A stretch of 16,065 nt of DNA, from positions 1 to 16,065 of the forward strand of contig CAKRCJ010000020.1 in assembly GCA_934307185.1 (NCBI GenBank), in the 5' to 3' direction. This DNA is from an uncultured Roseburia sp. Lineage in GTDB: Bacteria > Bacillota > Clostridia > Lachnospirales > Lachnospiraceae. Below the pieces are notes generated by a model. That model was not told the origin of the DNA, did no database searches, and worked only from the letters and a program-made list of their open reading frames with translations. Positions 1-9,200 of the stretch are shown piece after piece (position 1 is the stretch's first letter; every line of letters begins with the position of its first letter). A program made the translations under genes and the position numbers.

Positions 1-413
1 ATTATGTGACGAAACCGTTTACCCCATTGGAATTAATGGCAAGGGTCAACTCCCAGCTCCGCCGCTATACCCGCTTTATGGGAATGGCGCAGAAAAAAGA
101 GGAAAACAGTAAAACATATGTGATAGGCGGACTGGAGTTAAACGAGGAAACAGTTGAATTTTTTGTGGACGGCAATCCGGTAAAGCTGACACCGATTGAA
201 TTTAAAATTCTGGCACTTCTGATGAAAAATCCGGGCAGAGTTTTTTCCGCAGAGGAAATATACGAGAGGGTCTGGAATGAAAAAGCAATCAATACGGATA
301 CCATTATGGTACACGTAAGAAACATCCGGGACAAAATAGAGATTAACCCGAGAGAACCAAAATATTTAAAGGTGGTGTGGGGAGTTGGATACAAAATTGA
401 AAAACAACCGTAA
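1..413 (+). CDS. OmpR/PhoB-family response regulator, 3' part (5' end outside window)
   Basis: This is the C-terminal part of a two-component response regulator. The reading frame is open from the first bases (codons from base 3) and continues upstream of the window, so the internal GTG at 6 is not a start. The first residues, YVTKPFTPLELMARV, are the end of a receiver domain; the Lys-Pro pair is the conserved switch lysine motif, and the phosphorylated aspartate lies outside the window. After a linker comes a winged-helix DNA-binding domain of the OmpR/PhoB type, with LTPIEFKILALL, the recognition-helix region TDTIMVHVRNIRDKI and the wing ending WGVGYKIE. Its stop overlaps the start of the histidine kinase that follows, so the two form one operon and presumably a cognate pair. 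The target genes cannot be read from the sequence. Confidence 0.95.
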   Translation, partial: YVTKPFTPLELMARVNSQLRRYTRFMGMAQKKEENSKTYVIGGLELNEETVEFFVDGNPVKLTPIEFKILALLMKNPGRVFSAEEIYERVWNEKAINTDTIMVHVRNIRDKIEINPREPKYLKVVWGVGYKIEKQP

Positions 414-2511
414 CGTCAGAATTGCAATTATTATTGCAGGAATATTAATAGCAGTCATTGTAAACATCTGTCTTTTTCCATGGATGATTACAAATGCGGA
501 AAAAAAGTCGGCAGAGCAGGCAGCCGCAGGTGACAATATAAATTATGATTATATTGATACGCTTTATCAGGGAGCCTATGTATTATATACAGAACTGGTG
601 CCGCAGCAGGAAGAAAATAAATCGGCCGCATTTCTGTCAGAAAAGGATAATACTTATGATATTTATGATTATATCGAACAATGGGATATGGAATTTGAGT
701 CTGTCCGGTCTGAAATTGATTATTATGCAACAGATGGAACAAGGGAAGAGATAAATACAGATAAAACACTGGAGGAAGCTTTAGATAACAATTTTGATGC
801 GGATAAAGATGAGGAGTACTGGCTTTCTTATCAGAGTTTAATCGTACTCCGCTTTGACGCGGACGGAATGCTTAACGTGGAAGTAAAAAAGGCGCAAGAT
901 ATTTCAAAGGATGAGCTCATAAAAAAGTTTTTGTATGCAGACCGCTATAATTCAATGAAAAGCTATGCACAGGACAATGATTATATATATACTCCAATGA
1001 AAAATTTTGAGGTAGTATATGGCATTCCATATAATATAGCAGGTTTTGACAGTGAAGATTATTACACAAGTGATTTTTATTATGTTGCATCAAACGGGGG
1101 AAATGTGGCATATGTTATTACAATGCTGGCAATTGCAGTATTTGTAATTATTATGTGCAGCAAAAAAGTCTGGAAAAATGAAAACCTTCCGGATTATCTG
1201 CCAAAATGGCGCTATATGGAGGCTGGCATCGTTGGAATTATCCTGTCAATTCCGATGTATGATATTTATGTTGATGTGGCATCAGGTTATCCATATAAAA
1301 GCCAGTTTGGATTTGCAATGGTCGATGTGTGGGATGTTTTAAAAGCTGGTGGAATACTTTTCCTTATTTTTACAGCCATTTTTTTGTCCGTATTATGTAT
1401 TTATCCGGTTTTTTGTGTTGGTTTAAAGGAATATATCAAACAGTACAGCTTCATTTATCAGATTTTTCCGTGGATAAAGAAAAAATGGAACCAGTTCACA
1501 GACGAGGTAAATCATATTGATTTCAGTGCAAAGTCAACAAAAACAATTGTAAAAATTGTCGGAATTAATTTTCTTGTGCTGGCAGTACTGATGTGTATGT
1601 GGATGTTTGGACTTGTCGGACTGGTGATTTATTCGATTGTACTTTTTTATCTGCTGAAAAAATACTATGACAAAATCGCAAAAGATTATGGTGTTTTGAT
1701 GAAGGGAGTGCGCCGGATTGCAGAGGGCGATTTAGACACTGTCATCACGGAGGACATTGGTGTATTTGAGCCGTTTAAGGAGCAGCTCACACAAATCCGT
1801 ACCGGCTTTAAAAAGGCGGTGGACGAGGAAGTGAAAAGCCAGCGCATGAAAACAGAATTAATTACAAATGTCTCGCATGATTTAAAAACTCCTTTAACAG
1901 CAATCACAACATATGTAGAATTGCTGAAAAAAGAGGACATCACAGAGGAAGAGCGGAAATCCTATATTGAAACATTAGAGAAAAAATCTCTGCGTTTAAA
2001 AGTTCTCATCGAGGATTTGTTCGAAGTGAGCAAGGCAACGACCAATAATATTACATTAAATCTCATGGACGTGGACGTGGTAAACCTGATGAAACAGGTG
2101 AGCGTGGAGCATACCGATAAATTTGAGCAGATGGGGTTAAAGCTTCGCTGGAATGTTCCGGAAGAAAAAATCATGCTAAAGCTCGACAGCCAGAAAACCT
2201 ACCGCATTTTTGAGAATCTGTTTGTCAATATTCAGAAATATGCGATGCCAAACAGTCGGGTGTATATTGATGTTGTAAAAAATGAGGAAAAAGTAACAAT
2301 AACCATGCGTAACATGTCTGCCGTGGAGTTGACAGTCCGTGGTGATGAATTATCCGAGCGGTTTGTGCGTGGCGATGCGTCCCGCAATACAGAAGGCTCC
2401 GGTCTTGGGCTTGCAATTGCAAAAAGCTTTACCGAGGCACAGAAGGGCAGCTTTTATATCATTGTCGATGGTGATTTGTTTAAGGTGGTGCTGAACTGGA
2501 AGATGGCTTAA
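397..2511 (+). CDS. Multi-spanning membrane sensor histidine kinase
   Basis: This is the sensor partner of the preceding response regulator. I chose TTG at 397, which sits 12 bases after GGAG and overlaps the regulator gene by 17 bases; TTG at 385 is also in frame but touches its GGAG. Numbered from 397 (704 residues), there is a membrane segment at about 7-27, an acidic Tyr-rich extracytoplasmic region to about 236, and further hydrophobic segments near 237-255, 276-293, 316-343 and 386-420. A HAMP-like stretch follows (RIAEGDLDTVI), then the dimerisation domain with phospho-acceptor His494 in NVSHDLKTPL. The ATPase domain has an N box (FENLFVNIQKYA) and a GSGLGLAIAKS box near 667. The usual DxGxG box is not visible; NMSAVELT stands in that place. 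The stimulus is unknown. Confidence 0.93.
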   Translation: MKNNRNVRIAIIIAGILIAVIVNICLFPWMITNAEKKSAEQAAAGDNINYDYIDTLYQGAYVLYTELVPQQEENKSAAFLSEKDNTYDIYDYIEQWDMEFESVRSEIDYYATDGTREEINTDKTLEEALDNNFDADKDEEYWLSYQSLIVLRFDADGMLNVEVKKAQDISKDELIKKFLYADRYNSMKSYAQDNDYIYTPMKNFEVVYGIPYNIAGFDSEDYYTSDFYYVASNGGNVAYVITMLAIAVFVIIMCSKKVWKNENLPDYLPKWRYMEAGIVGIILSIPMYDIYVDVASGYPYKSQFGFAMVDVWDVLKAGGILFLIFTAIFLSVLCIYPVFCVGLKEYIKQYSFIYQIFPWIKKKWNQFTDEVNHIDFSAKSTKTIVKIVGINFLVLAVLMCMWMFGLVGLVIYSIVLFYLLKKYYDKIAKDYGVLMKGVRRIAEGDLDTVITEDIGVFEPFKEQLTQIRTGFKKAVDEEVKSQRMKTELITNVSHDLKTPLTAITTYVELLKKEDITEEERKSYIETLEKKSLRLKVLIEDLFEVSKATTNNITLNLMDVDVVNLMKQVSVEHTDKFEQMGLKLRWNVPEEKIMLKLDSQKTYRIFENLFVNIQKYAMPNSRVYIDVVKNEEKVTITMRNMSAVELTVRGDELSERFVRGDASRNTEGSGLGLAIAKSFTEAQKGSFYIIVDGDLFKVVLNWKMA

Positions 2512-2564
2512 GGAAATTTCCATATTTTTTGTGAAATCTGCCACGCTTCTGCTAAAAGCGAAAG

Positions 2565-2593
2565 TTGTAGATAAGGCGTATATGTGCTATACT
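2565..2593 (+). promoter_or_regulatory. Sigma-A-type promoter of the S1-domain gene (extended -10)
   Basis: TTGTAG (2565-2570) and TATACT (2588-2593) are separated by 17 bases, and the -10 is preceded by TGC, giving an extended -10 element. Transcription would begin near 2600, about 50 bases before the S1-gene start. It lies in the 139-base gap after the histidine kinase, so the S1 gene is likely transcribed independently of the two-component operon. Seen in sequence; activity is inferred. Confidence 0.75.
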
Positions 2594-2650
2594 TATACAA
2601 ATATATGACAGATATCATAGTAATGACAGAACAATGGAGGTAGTTTGACT

Positions 2651-3553
2651 ATGGAAACAATGGACGATTTCAAAGAAGAATTAGAAGCATCTTTCCGCCG
2701 GATAAAAGAGGGAGATATTATTACAGGAACTGTGATCGCGGTCAGTGAAGAGGAAATCACACTTGATTTAAAATATTATGCACAGGGAATTATTAAAGTG
2801 GAGGATTTCAGCAATGACCCGGATTTTGCAGTGTTAGAGCAGATTCACGTAGGCGATGAGATTGAGGCAACTGTCGTAAGCACCGATGACGGGCAAGGTA
2901 ATATTCTCTTATCCAGAAAAGAGGCAAATGATACTTTGGCATGGGAAAAATTAAAACAGATGATGGAAGATGGAACGGTCGTAAAAGTCCGCATCAAAGA
3001 GAGCGTTCCAAGTGGTGTTGTTGCTTATCTGGAAGGCATCCGTGCATTTATCCCGGCTTCCCAGTTAGCGCTTGATTATGTGGAGGATACCACCGAGTGG
3101 CTTGGTAAAGAGGTGGAAGCAAAAGTCATCACTGTAGATGCTGAGAAGGAAAAACTGGTATTATCTGCAAAACAGGTTGCCAAAGAAGCTGCAATTGAGG
3201 AACGCAATCATAAGATTTCCATGATTGTTCCTGGAACTGTTTTAGAAGGAACGGTTGAGTCATTAATGCCATATGGAGCATTTATTAATCTTGGCAATGG
3301 TTTGAGCGGTCTGGTACATATTTCGCAGATTTGTGAAAAACGTATCAAAAAACCTTCGGAAGTATTAAAAGAAGGACAGAAAGTAAAAGCAAAGGTTTTA
3401 AACACCAGTGATAACAAAATCAGCCTTTCCATGAAAGCCTTAGAGGAAGAAATGGTCGATACAGAACCAGTCGAAGAATTAGAGCAGTACACCTCAAATG
3501 AAAGCATTGGCTCTAGTCTTGGAGCTTTGTTGGCGGGGATTAAGCTGGATTAA
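2651..3553 (+). CDS. Protein with three S1 RNA-binding domains (ribosomal protein S1-like)
   Basis: This is a 300-residue protein built of three S1 (OB-fold) domains at about 21-91, 108-174 and 194-263, with an acidic tail. The third is the most canonical (YGAFINL, GLSGLVHISQI, GQKVKAKVL, KISLSMK); the second is more diverged. Such proteins bind single-stranded RNA. Firmicutes S1-like proteins commonly have three or four domains rather than the six of E. coli RpsA, and their role in translation is less certain. I chose ATG 2651, 10 bases after GGAGG (2636-2640); the in-frame TTG at 2645 is only 4 bases from it. It has its own promoter upstream and precedes the Wadjet operon by 89 bases. I see no functional link to that operon and read it as ordinary chromosome at the island edge. 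Confidence 0.92.
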   Translation: METMDDFKEELEASFRRIKEGDIITGTVIAVSEEEITLDLKYYAQGIIKVEDFSNDPDFAVLEQIHVGDEIEATVVSTDDGQGNILLSRKEANDTLAWEKLKQMMEDGTVVKVRIKESVPSGVVAYLEGIRAFIPASQLALDYVEDTTEWLGKEVEAKVITVDAEKEKLVLSAKQVAKEAAIEERNHKISMIVPGTVLEGTVESLMPYGAFINLGNGLSGLVHISQICEKRIKKPSEVLKEGQKVKAKVLNTSDNKISLSMKALEEEMVDTEPVEELEQYTSNESIGSSLGALLAGIKLD

Positions 3554-3559
3554 TTTTTT
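3523..3559 (+). terminator. Weak candidate terminator after the S1-domain gene
   Basis: AGCTT (3523-3527) can pair with AAGCT (3542-3546) around a 14-base loop, and a run of six T (3554-3559) follows seven bases later. The stem is short, lies in the end of the coding region, and is not directly followed by the T run. It could give partial termination at most, so some read-through from the S1 gene into jetA is possible. Confidence 0.2.
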
Positions 3560-3576
3560 GAAAAATGGAATATTAC

Positions 3577-3605
3577 TTGACTGCTTTCTTCAACAGCCGT
3601 ATGAT
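3577..3605 (+). promoter_or_regulatory. Promoter of the Wadjet operon
   Basis: TTGACT (3577-3582) and TATGAT (3600-3605) are separated by exactly 17 bases. Each hexamer differs from the sigma-A consensus at one position, which makes this the best promoter in the window. Transcription would start around 3612, leaving a leader of roughly 30 bases before the GTG start of jetA. No operator-like repeat is obvious around it, which suggests fairly constitutive expression. Seen in sequence; strength is inferred. Confidence 0.85.
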
Positions 3606-3630
3606 AAAAACAGAAATTATGTTGGAATTA

Positions 3631-3636
3631 AAGGAG
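3631..3636 (+). promoter_or_regulatory. Ribosome binding site that sets the jetA start
   Basis: AAGGAG lies six bases before GTG 3643. The upstream in-frame ATG codons at 3565 and 3601 precede or overlap the promoter -10 and have no Shine-Dalgarno sequence; ATG 3619 also lacks one. The ATG at 3641 is out of frame. The site therefore selects GTG 3643. Confidence 0.8.
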
Positions 3637-3642
3637 AAGAAT

Positions 3643-5127
3643 GTGCAGGTTACAGAAAAGTTAACGAAACCCCTCACAGAAGTAAAATATTTAAATGCGG
3701 ATAATGTCAGCAGGTATCGCTGCATTATGCGCATTTTTTTTGAAAATTATGAAAAACTGCATTACTGGATGTATCAGGAAGAAGTTTACGAACAGATGAT
3801 ACAGGACCCATTTTTTGCAGATTATAAGATAGAGCAGTGTCAGCAGGACCTGGCGATGTTGACCGAGTGGAAGAACTTAAATACAATCCAGGACACGAGA
3901 AAAGTATCATCCATTGAGGAGTTTAAAAATAAGAAATTTCGTTATCAGATGTCGGAGTACAGTGTAGAGATTGAACGTCTGGTAATAAGGCTTGAAAATC
4001 TTTTGATCGAAGGGGCATCGTTAGAGCCGACACTTCTGGAACGGATAAGGATAAATATTGAACGGTTTCCGAAAATATCAGAAAAAGATACAAATGAGGT
4101 ATATACCTGGTGGACGGATTTAAATAATGACTTTGTGCGGTTAAACCAGAATTATCAGGATTATATCAGGGATTTGAACAGTGTTAAGGCAGAGGAAATG
4201 ATGCATACAAAACAGTTTTTACTGTTTAAAGACCGGCTGGTGGAATATCTGCGCAGTTTTATCAAAGGGCTTCAGCGGAATGTAGGTGTCATTGAGGAAA
4301 ATTTACGCGCATTAAGCCCGGATGTGAAAGAACAGGTTTTTTCAAAAATTGTACAGTATGAATTGTCCATTCCACGAATGGAAGTAGAAGTTTCCAAAGA
4401 ATTGCTGGAGGAAAAAACAAAAGGACGCTTTAAGAGCATTTATGACTGGTTCGTTTCAGAAAACGGACAGGAAAATGAAGTAGGAAAGCTTTTTGATGCA
4501 ACAAATGGGATTATCCGCAGAATTACACGTTATGCGGCGCAGCTCAGCGAAAAGAATGCGCTTGGAGCAAACCGCAGGGAAGAGTACCGGAAAGTGGCAG
4601 AGATGTTTTTGCAATGTGGGGATATTGCAGAAGCGCACCGCATGTCGGCAATGGTATTTGGAATGGAATGTCCTTATCATCTGAAAGGGGAGCTGGTTCG
4701 CGAGACCGACAGCATGAACCAGGAGGTGTACGAGGAAAAACCGCTTTCTGTTCTGCTAAAACCGCGCATACGTACTTATAAAGAAAAGTCAAAAAGAAGT
4801 GCAATACGTGAAAATGCAGAAGAAAAGCAAAAGACAAGGCTTGAAATGATAAAAAAGCAGCGGGAGGATTTACAGAAGTTAAAACAGCTGGAAAAAGACC
4901 GATGCATTGAGTTTTCAAAGCTTCCTGTAATTGAACCGGAAGTAAGGGAAATACTGTTAAAATGGATTTCCGATGCATTAGAGGATGCACAGCTTACTGC
5001 AAAAACAGAAGAAGGAAGATTTTTCAGACTTGATATGAGCCATAAGAAAGAAAAATGTGTGGTACATTGTGTGGACGGTAATTTTACGATGCCTAAACTT
5101 ACAATTGTCTTTTTGGAGGAAGCATGA
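3643..5127 (+). CDS. jetA: Wadjet JetA, kleisin-like subunit (DUF2397/TIGR02677 type)
   Basis: This is the first subunit of a type II Wadjet system. In Wadjet complexes JetA is the kleisin-like protein that bridges the SMC heads of JetC and recruits the KITE protein JetB. From GTG 3643 it has 494 residues, close to what I expect for the family. The N terminus EVKYLNADNVSRYRCIMRIF matches the typical DUF2397 opening (Y-L-x-A-x-N, then YR-x-IMR). A charged helical middle follows, with a basic coiled stretch near residues 390-425. The C-terminal ending (HCVDGNFTMPKLTIVFLEEA) is also typical of the family. A longer frame from ATG 3565 exists, but the operon promoter lies within it, so it is not likely to be translated. 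The stop overlaps the jetB start. Assignment rests on remembered family motifs and perfect operon context. Confidence 0.88.
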   Translation: MQVTEKLTKPLTEVKYLNADNVSRYRCIMRIFFENYEKLHYWMYQEEVYEQMIQDPFFADYKIEQCQQDLAMLTEWKNLNTIQDTRKVSSIEEFKNKKFRYQMSEYSVEIERLVIRLENLLIEGASLEPTLLERIRINIERFPKISEKDTNEVYTWWTDLNNDFVRLNQNYQDYIRDLNSVKAEEMMHTKQFLLFKDRLVEYLRSFIKGLQRNVGVIEENLRALSPDVKEQVFSKIVQYELSIPRMEVEVSKELLEEKTKGRFKSIYDWFVSENGQENEVGKLFDATNGIIRRITRYAAQLSEKNALGANRREEYRKVAEMFLQCGDIAEAHRMSAMVFGMECPYHLKGELVRETDSMNQEVYEEKPLSVLLKPRIRTYKEKSKRSAIRENAEEKQKTRLEMIKKQREDLQKLKQLEKDRCIEFSKLPVIEPEVREILLKWISDALEDAQLTAKTEEGRFFRLDMSHKKEKCVVHCVDGNFTMPKLTIVFLEEA

Positions 5128-6272
5128 TGAAGGAACTGGAAATACTTTTAAACCGCCGATGGGTTTTAAAATCAGAAGAAAAAGAACTTTACTACCGGTT
5201 GAGAGACCAGGCAGGAGAGATGCGTAAGTTTGCTTCCGACAAGCTTGGCTGCCAGATTACAGAAAATTCACTTATGGTAAAAATGGAAAAAATCCCGGTT
5301 ATTCCGGAAAGCTTTATGGGAATATTGGAATTTACCTCGCAGGAGGAGTATGCCTTTTTATGTATTCTTCTTATGTTTTTAGAGGATAAAGATGCAAATG
5401 AGCAGTTTATTTTGTCACAGCTCACCGAGTATATTGCGGCAAATATGCCAAAAGAAACAGTGGACTGGACTTTTTATACAAGCAGACGAAGGCTGATTAA
5501 AGTTCTCCGTTATGCAGTAGACCAGGGAATGCTTGCGGTCACAGATGGAAATGATGACACCTTTATGGATGATGCGGGCGGAGAGGTTCTTTATGAAAAT
5601 ACCGGTGCCTCCAGGTATTTTATGCGAAATTTTTCCAGGGATATCATGGAATATTCGAAACCGGAAGATTTTCTGGAGAGTGACTGGTTTGCAGTAGATG
5701 AGGATCGTGGAATTGCCCGCAGGCATCGTGTATACAAGAGACTGTTATTTGCACCCGGAATGTATCGCGGGGAAGGCTCTGAGGAAGATTTTGAATATTT
5801 AAAATATTACGGAAAAAGGCTGATAGATGACTTTGAACAGAATTTTGACTGTAATGTTCATATTCATAAAGGCAGTGCGTATATGCTGACAGGTGAGGAC
5901 TGCAATATAGGGAAAGTATTTCCGGCAGGAAATATGATGTCGGATATTATACTTTTATGCCTGACCGAAATCAGGGAGCGTATTGAACAGAAAACATGGA
6001 AAACGCAGCCAGATGGAATTTGTGTGACAGACCGCCTTGAATTCGAACAGATGATAGGGAAAGTCAGACAGAACTACTGTATGGGATTTACCAAAAATTA
6101 TCGTGAAATGCCGGAGGGGGAATTTGTGAAAACAGTGATGGAACAGATGGAACTGTGGATGTTTCTGAAAAGAGAGGAGCAGACGCATCGGGTAATTATT
6201 TATCCGGCAGCAGGAAAACTGGCAGGGTATTATCCAGAGGATTTTAAAGGAGACAATACAAATGAAGAATAG
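5124..6272 (+). CDS. jetB: Wadjet JetB, KITE-like subunit (DUF2398/TIGR02678 type)
   Basis: This is the second Wadjet subunit, 382 residues; JetB proteins are tandem winged-helix KITE-like subunits that dimerise and bind the kleisin JetA. The order of features fits DUF2398: an N-terminal helical segment (ELEILLNRRWVL, then YYRLRDQAGEMRKF), the hydrophobic helix YAFLCILLMFLED near residues 75-87, a winged-helix-like region with RRRLIKVLRYAVDQGML near 118-134, and the C-terminal PAAGKLAGYYPEDF. GGAGGA at 5115-5120 precedes two adjacent ATG codons. Starting at 5124 overlaps the jetA stop by four bases; 5127 gives better spacing (about seven bases) and a TGATG overlap. Either way translation is coupled to jetA. 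The gene runs 11 bases into jetC. No catalytic motif is expected or seen. Confidence 0.87.
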   Translation: MMKELEILLNRRWVLKSEEKELYYRLRDQAGEMRKFASDKLGCQITENSLMVKMEKIPVIPESFMGILEFTSQEEYAFLCILLMFLEDKDANEQFILSQLTEYIAANMPKETVDWTFYTSRRRLIKVLRYAVDQGMLAVTDGNDDTFMDDAGGEVLYENTGASRYFMRNFSRDIMEYSKPEDFLESDWFAVDEDRGIARRHRVYKRLLFAPGMYRGEGSEEDFEYLKYYGKRLIDDFEQNFDCNVHIHKGSAYMLTGEDCNIGKVFPAGNMMSDIILLCLTEIRERIEQKTWKTQPDGICVTDRLEFEQMIGKVRQNYCMGFTKNYREMPEGEFVKTVMEQMELWMFLKREEQTHRVIIYPAAGKLAGYYPEDFKGDNTNEE

Positions 6273-9200
6273 ATGGCAGGCAAGTAAAATAGGGCTGATT
6301 AATTTCTGGTATTATGATGAACAGGAGTTTCCGTTTGTGAAAGGGAGAATGCTGCTCCGTGGTTCCAATGGTTCCGGAAAATCTGTTACGATGCAGAGTG
6401 TGGTACCGCTTCTTCTGGATGGAAATATGAGCCCTGAGCGGTTAGACCCATTTGGCTCAAGAGACAGGAAAATGAGCAGCTATCTTTTGGAGGAAGATGA
6501 TGGACGGGAGGAAAGAACCGGATATCTTTATCTGGAATTTAAGCGGCAGGAGACGGACAATTACCTGACAATTGGAATGGGAATCCGTGCAAGACGGGGA
6601 AAACCATTGGATAAATGGTATTTTTCACTGACCGACGGAAGAAGAATAGGGCAGGATTTTTTTCTGTATAAGCAGACGGATGAAAAAGTGACATTGTCGA
6701 AAAAAGAATTAGAGTACCGTGTGGCAGAGGGTGGACAGGTATTTGACAAACAGGCAGAATATATGGAATATGTCAACCGGCAGATTTTTGGCTTTGATAC
6801 AGTCGAAGAATATAAGGAAATGATTGACCTTTTAATCCAGCTGCGCACACCGAAGCTTTCAAAGGATTTTAAGCCATCTGTAATTAACGACATTTTAAGT
6901 GACTCTTTACAGCCGCTTTCGGATGAGGATCTGCGTCCAATGTCGGAAGCAATTGAAAATATGGATACCATGAACATGAACTTAAAAAGCCGACAGGAAG
7001 CGAGACAGGCAGCGGAAAAGATAAAACGGGTTTATGACAAATATAATCAGATTACTTTATATGAAAAAGCGGACAGTTATGAAAAAATACAGGAGGATTT
7101 GGAAAATTTAAGAAAGCAGGCGGCAGAGCGCAAAAACCTGATTGAACTCTGCAATCAGGAAATACAGTCCTTTTCGCAGCAGTTAGAACAGATGAAGGCA
7201 AAGCAGGAGGCGATGGAAAAAGAGCGCGAGTCTCTGAGCAAAAGCGATGCACTTCATTTAAAACAGAGGCAGGCGGAGCTTGAAATGGAAATTCTGACAA
7301 AGGAACAGACACTTCAGGTAAAGGAAAAATCATTACAGGCAAAAGAAGAGCAGCATGTTGATTTAAAAAAGCGGCAGAAAGAGGAAGAAAACCGTAAATT
7401 TGAAAAAGAACAAAATTTACAGGAATTGTTAGAAGAAATGCAGGACGATGCGGATACCATGTCTTTTGAAGAACACAGCTTCTTTGAAAAAGAATTCCGT
7501 GATAATTTTGAGGAAGTTTTTTCTTTTGCAACACATGAAAAACAATTTTTGGATACAAAAGAAAAAATAAAGCAGGGAGTTTCTGTTTTACGGGAAACAG
7601 AGCATTTGAAACGTCAGGCAGATGAGCTGATACAGCAGAGGGAACAGTTTATCCGGGAATTAGATGCCATTCATAAAAAAATCGTTGAGCGTGAGATGCT
7701 GCTTGTGCAGTCAGAAAATGAGTGGAAAGAGGCATTATATCAATGGAATGACGCTAACAAAGAGCTTGCTTTAGATAAAGAACAACTGCGCTTTTTAGCG
7801 GCATTTGCGGATTCTTATGAGGAACAGCCGGATTTTGCGAAAGTAAAAGCAGCGGTTTCAGATATATGGATTTCCCGGAAAAACGAATTGGAAATACAGA
7901 AAAACCAGATTTTAGAACAGAAAAAGCAGTGCGAGAAAGAGCAGGAGGAAACAAAGGCAGAGCTGCTCGAATGGCAGAATGAGAAAGAGCCGGAGCCACT
8001 CCGCACAGAGGCAGTCATAAAGAACAGACAGCGGCTGGAAAAACTACAGATACCATATCAGGAATTCTATAAAGTGATAGAATTTGGAGGCGGCTTAAGC
8101 GAAGCAGAGTGCAATCGTCTAGAGGAAGCGTTGCTTCAGATGGGAATTTTAGATGCACTTGTCATTGAAGAACAGTACAAAGAACAGGTATTAAAACAGG
8201 AAAATGGATGTGAGGACAGATATTTATTTGTTCAGAAGTCACATGCCGGTCACAGTCTTTTGGATGTGCTGGAATTAAATGACAATGTGAATGATATTTT
8301 TTCAAATCAGCGTCTGACCGGAATTTTATCCAATATTGCATATGGGGAAGCGGGTGTGACCGCAGTTTCAAAAGATGGAACATATCAGCTTGGAGTCCTG
8401 ACCGGAACCGTTACCGGAGAACATGTGGCGGAATTTCTTGGAACACGCGCAAGGGAGCGCTCCCGCCAGGCAAAAATAGAAAACTGCATGAGACGGTTAG
8501 AAGAACTTTCTTCCTGGAAGGAATCGTTAGAAGCGGAAGAAAACGTTTTTACAGACCGGATAAATACAGCAGAAAAAGAATATAAAAGCCTGCCGGTCGA
8601 TAAAGATTTGCGCACTGCGTTAAATATGCTGTTACAGGAACGGAGCAATCTGGAACAGAAAAAACAGCAGAGTGATGCATTGGAGATAAAGTGGAAAGAG
8701 CTTTCACAAAAATTAAACGAACAGCAGAAGGAAGCAGTTTCTATCGCAGAAAAACTGTATTTAAGCTGCAATTATGATGTTTTCTGTGCTGCGGAAAAAG
8801 CGGCAGAAAACTATCAGAGCTGTCTGGTTCAGGTAAAGGGAGGCCATGAGCTTTATTTGCAGACGAGGCTGCATCTTTTAGAGCTGACTGAGGATTTGGA
8901 AAATATTGATGCAGATTTGGAAGATATCCGTTATGATTTGTCAAATACGAAGCGGGAGCTGGAAAGAAAAAAACAGGAGTACGCTTCTGTCACTGAGCAG
9001 CTTGGTCTGACGGATTATGAACAAATCAAAGAAAGATTAGATACATGTATCAAATGGCTTCAGGAATATCCGAAAAATTTGCAGAATTGTATTGAGGCGC
9101 GCTCAAAGAGGGAAGAACAGGTAAACAATCTGCAGGCACAGGTGAAAGAAGCACAGGAAAAAGAAAGTGGTCTGCAGCAGAAGAATGAGTGGAGAAAAAA

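Noticed and set aside
2544..2561. A small hairpin (CGCTT/AAGCG) after the histidine kinase gene, considered as a terminator.
   Set aside because: The stem is only five pairs and no T run follows on the + strand.
2605..2620. The 16-base string ATGACAGATATCATAG occurs both here, in the S1-gene leader, and at 14735-14750.
   Set aside because: The second copy is inside the PHP-ATPase coding region, the match stops abruptly at both ends, and a single 16-base match in AT-rich DNA of this length can arise by chance. I see no attachment-site context.
3498..3704. A 68-codon + strand frame spanning the end of the S1 gene and the start of jetA.
   Set aside because: It contains the jetA promoter and leader, overlaps two well-supported genes in another frame, and has no recognisable motif.
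4544..4990. A 148-codon open frame on the minus strand, antisense to jetA.
   Set aside because: It is wholly inside jetA, has no ribosome binding site or recognisable domain, and its composition is that of a shadow frame. The same applies to the other antisense frames across jetC and jetD, including the 168-codon one at 7052-7558.
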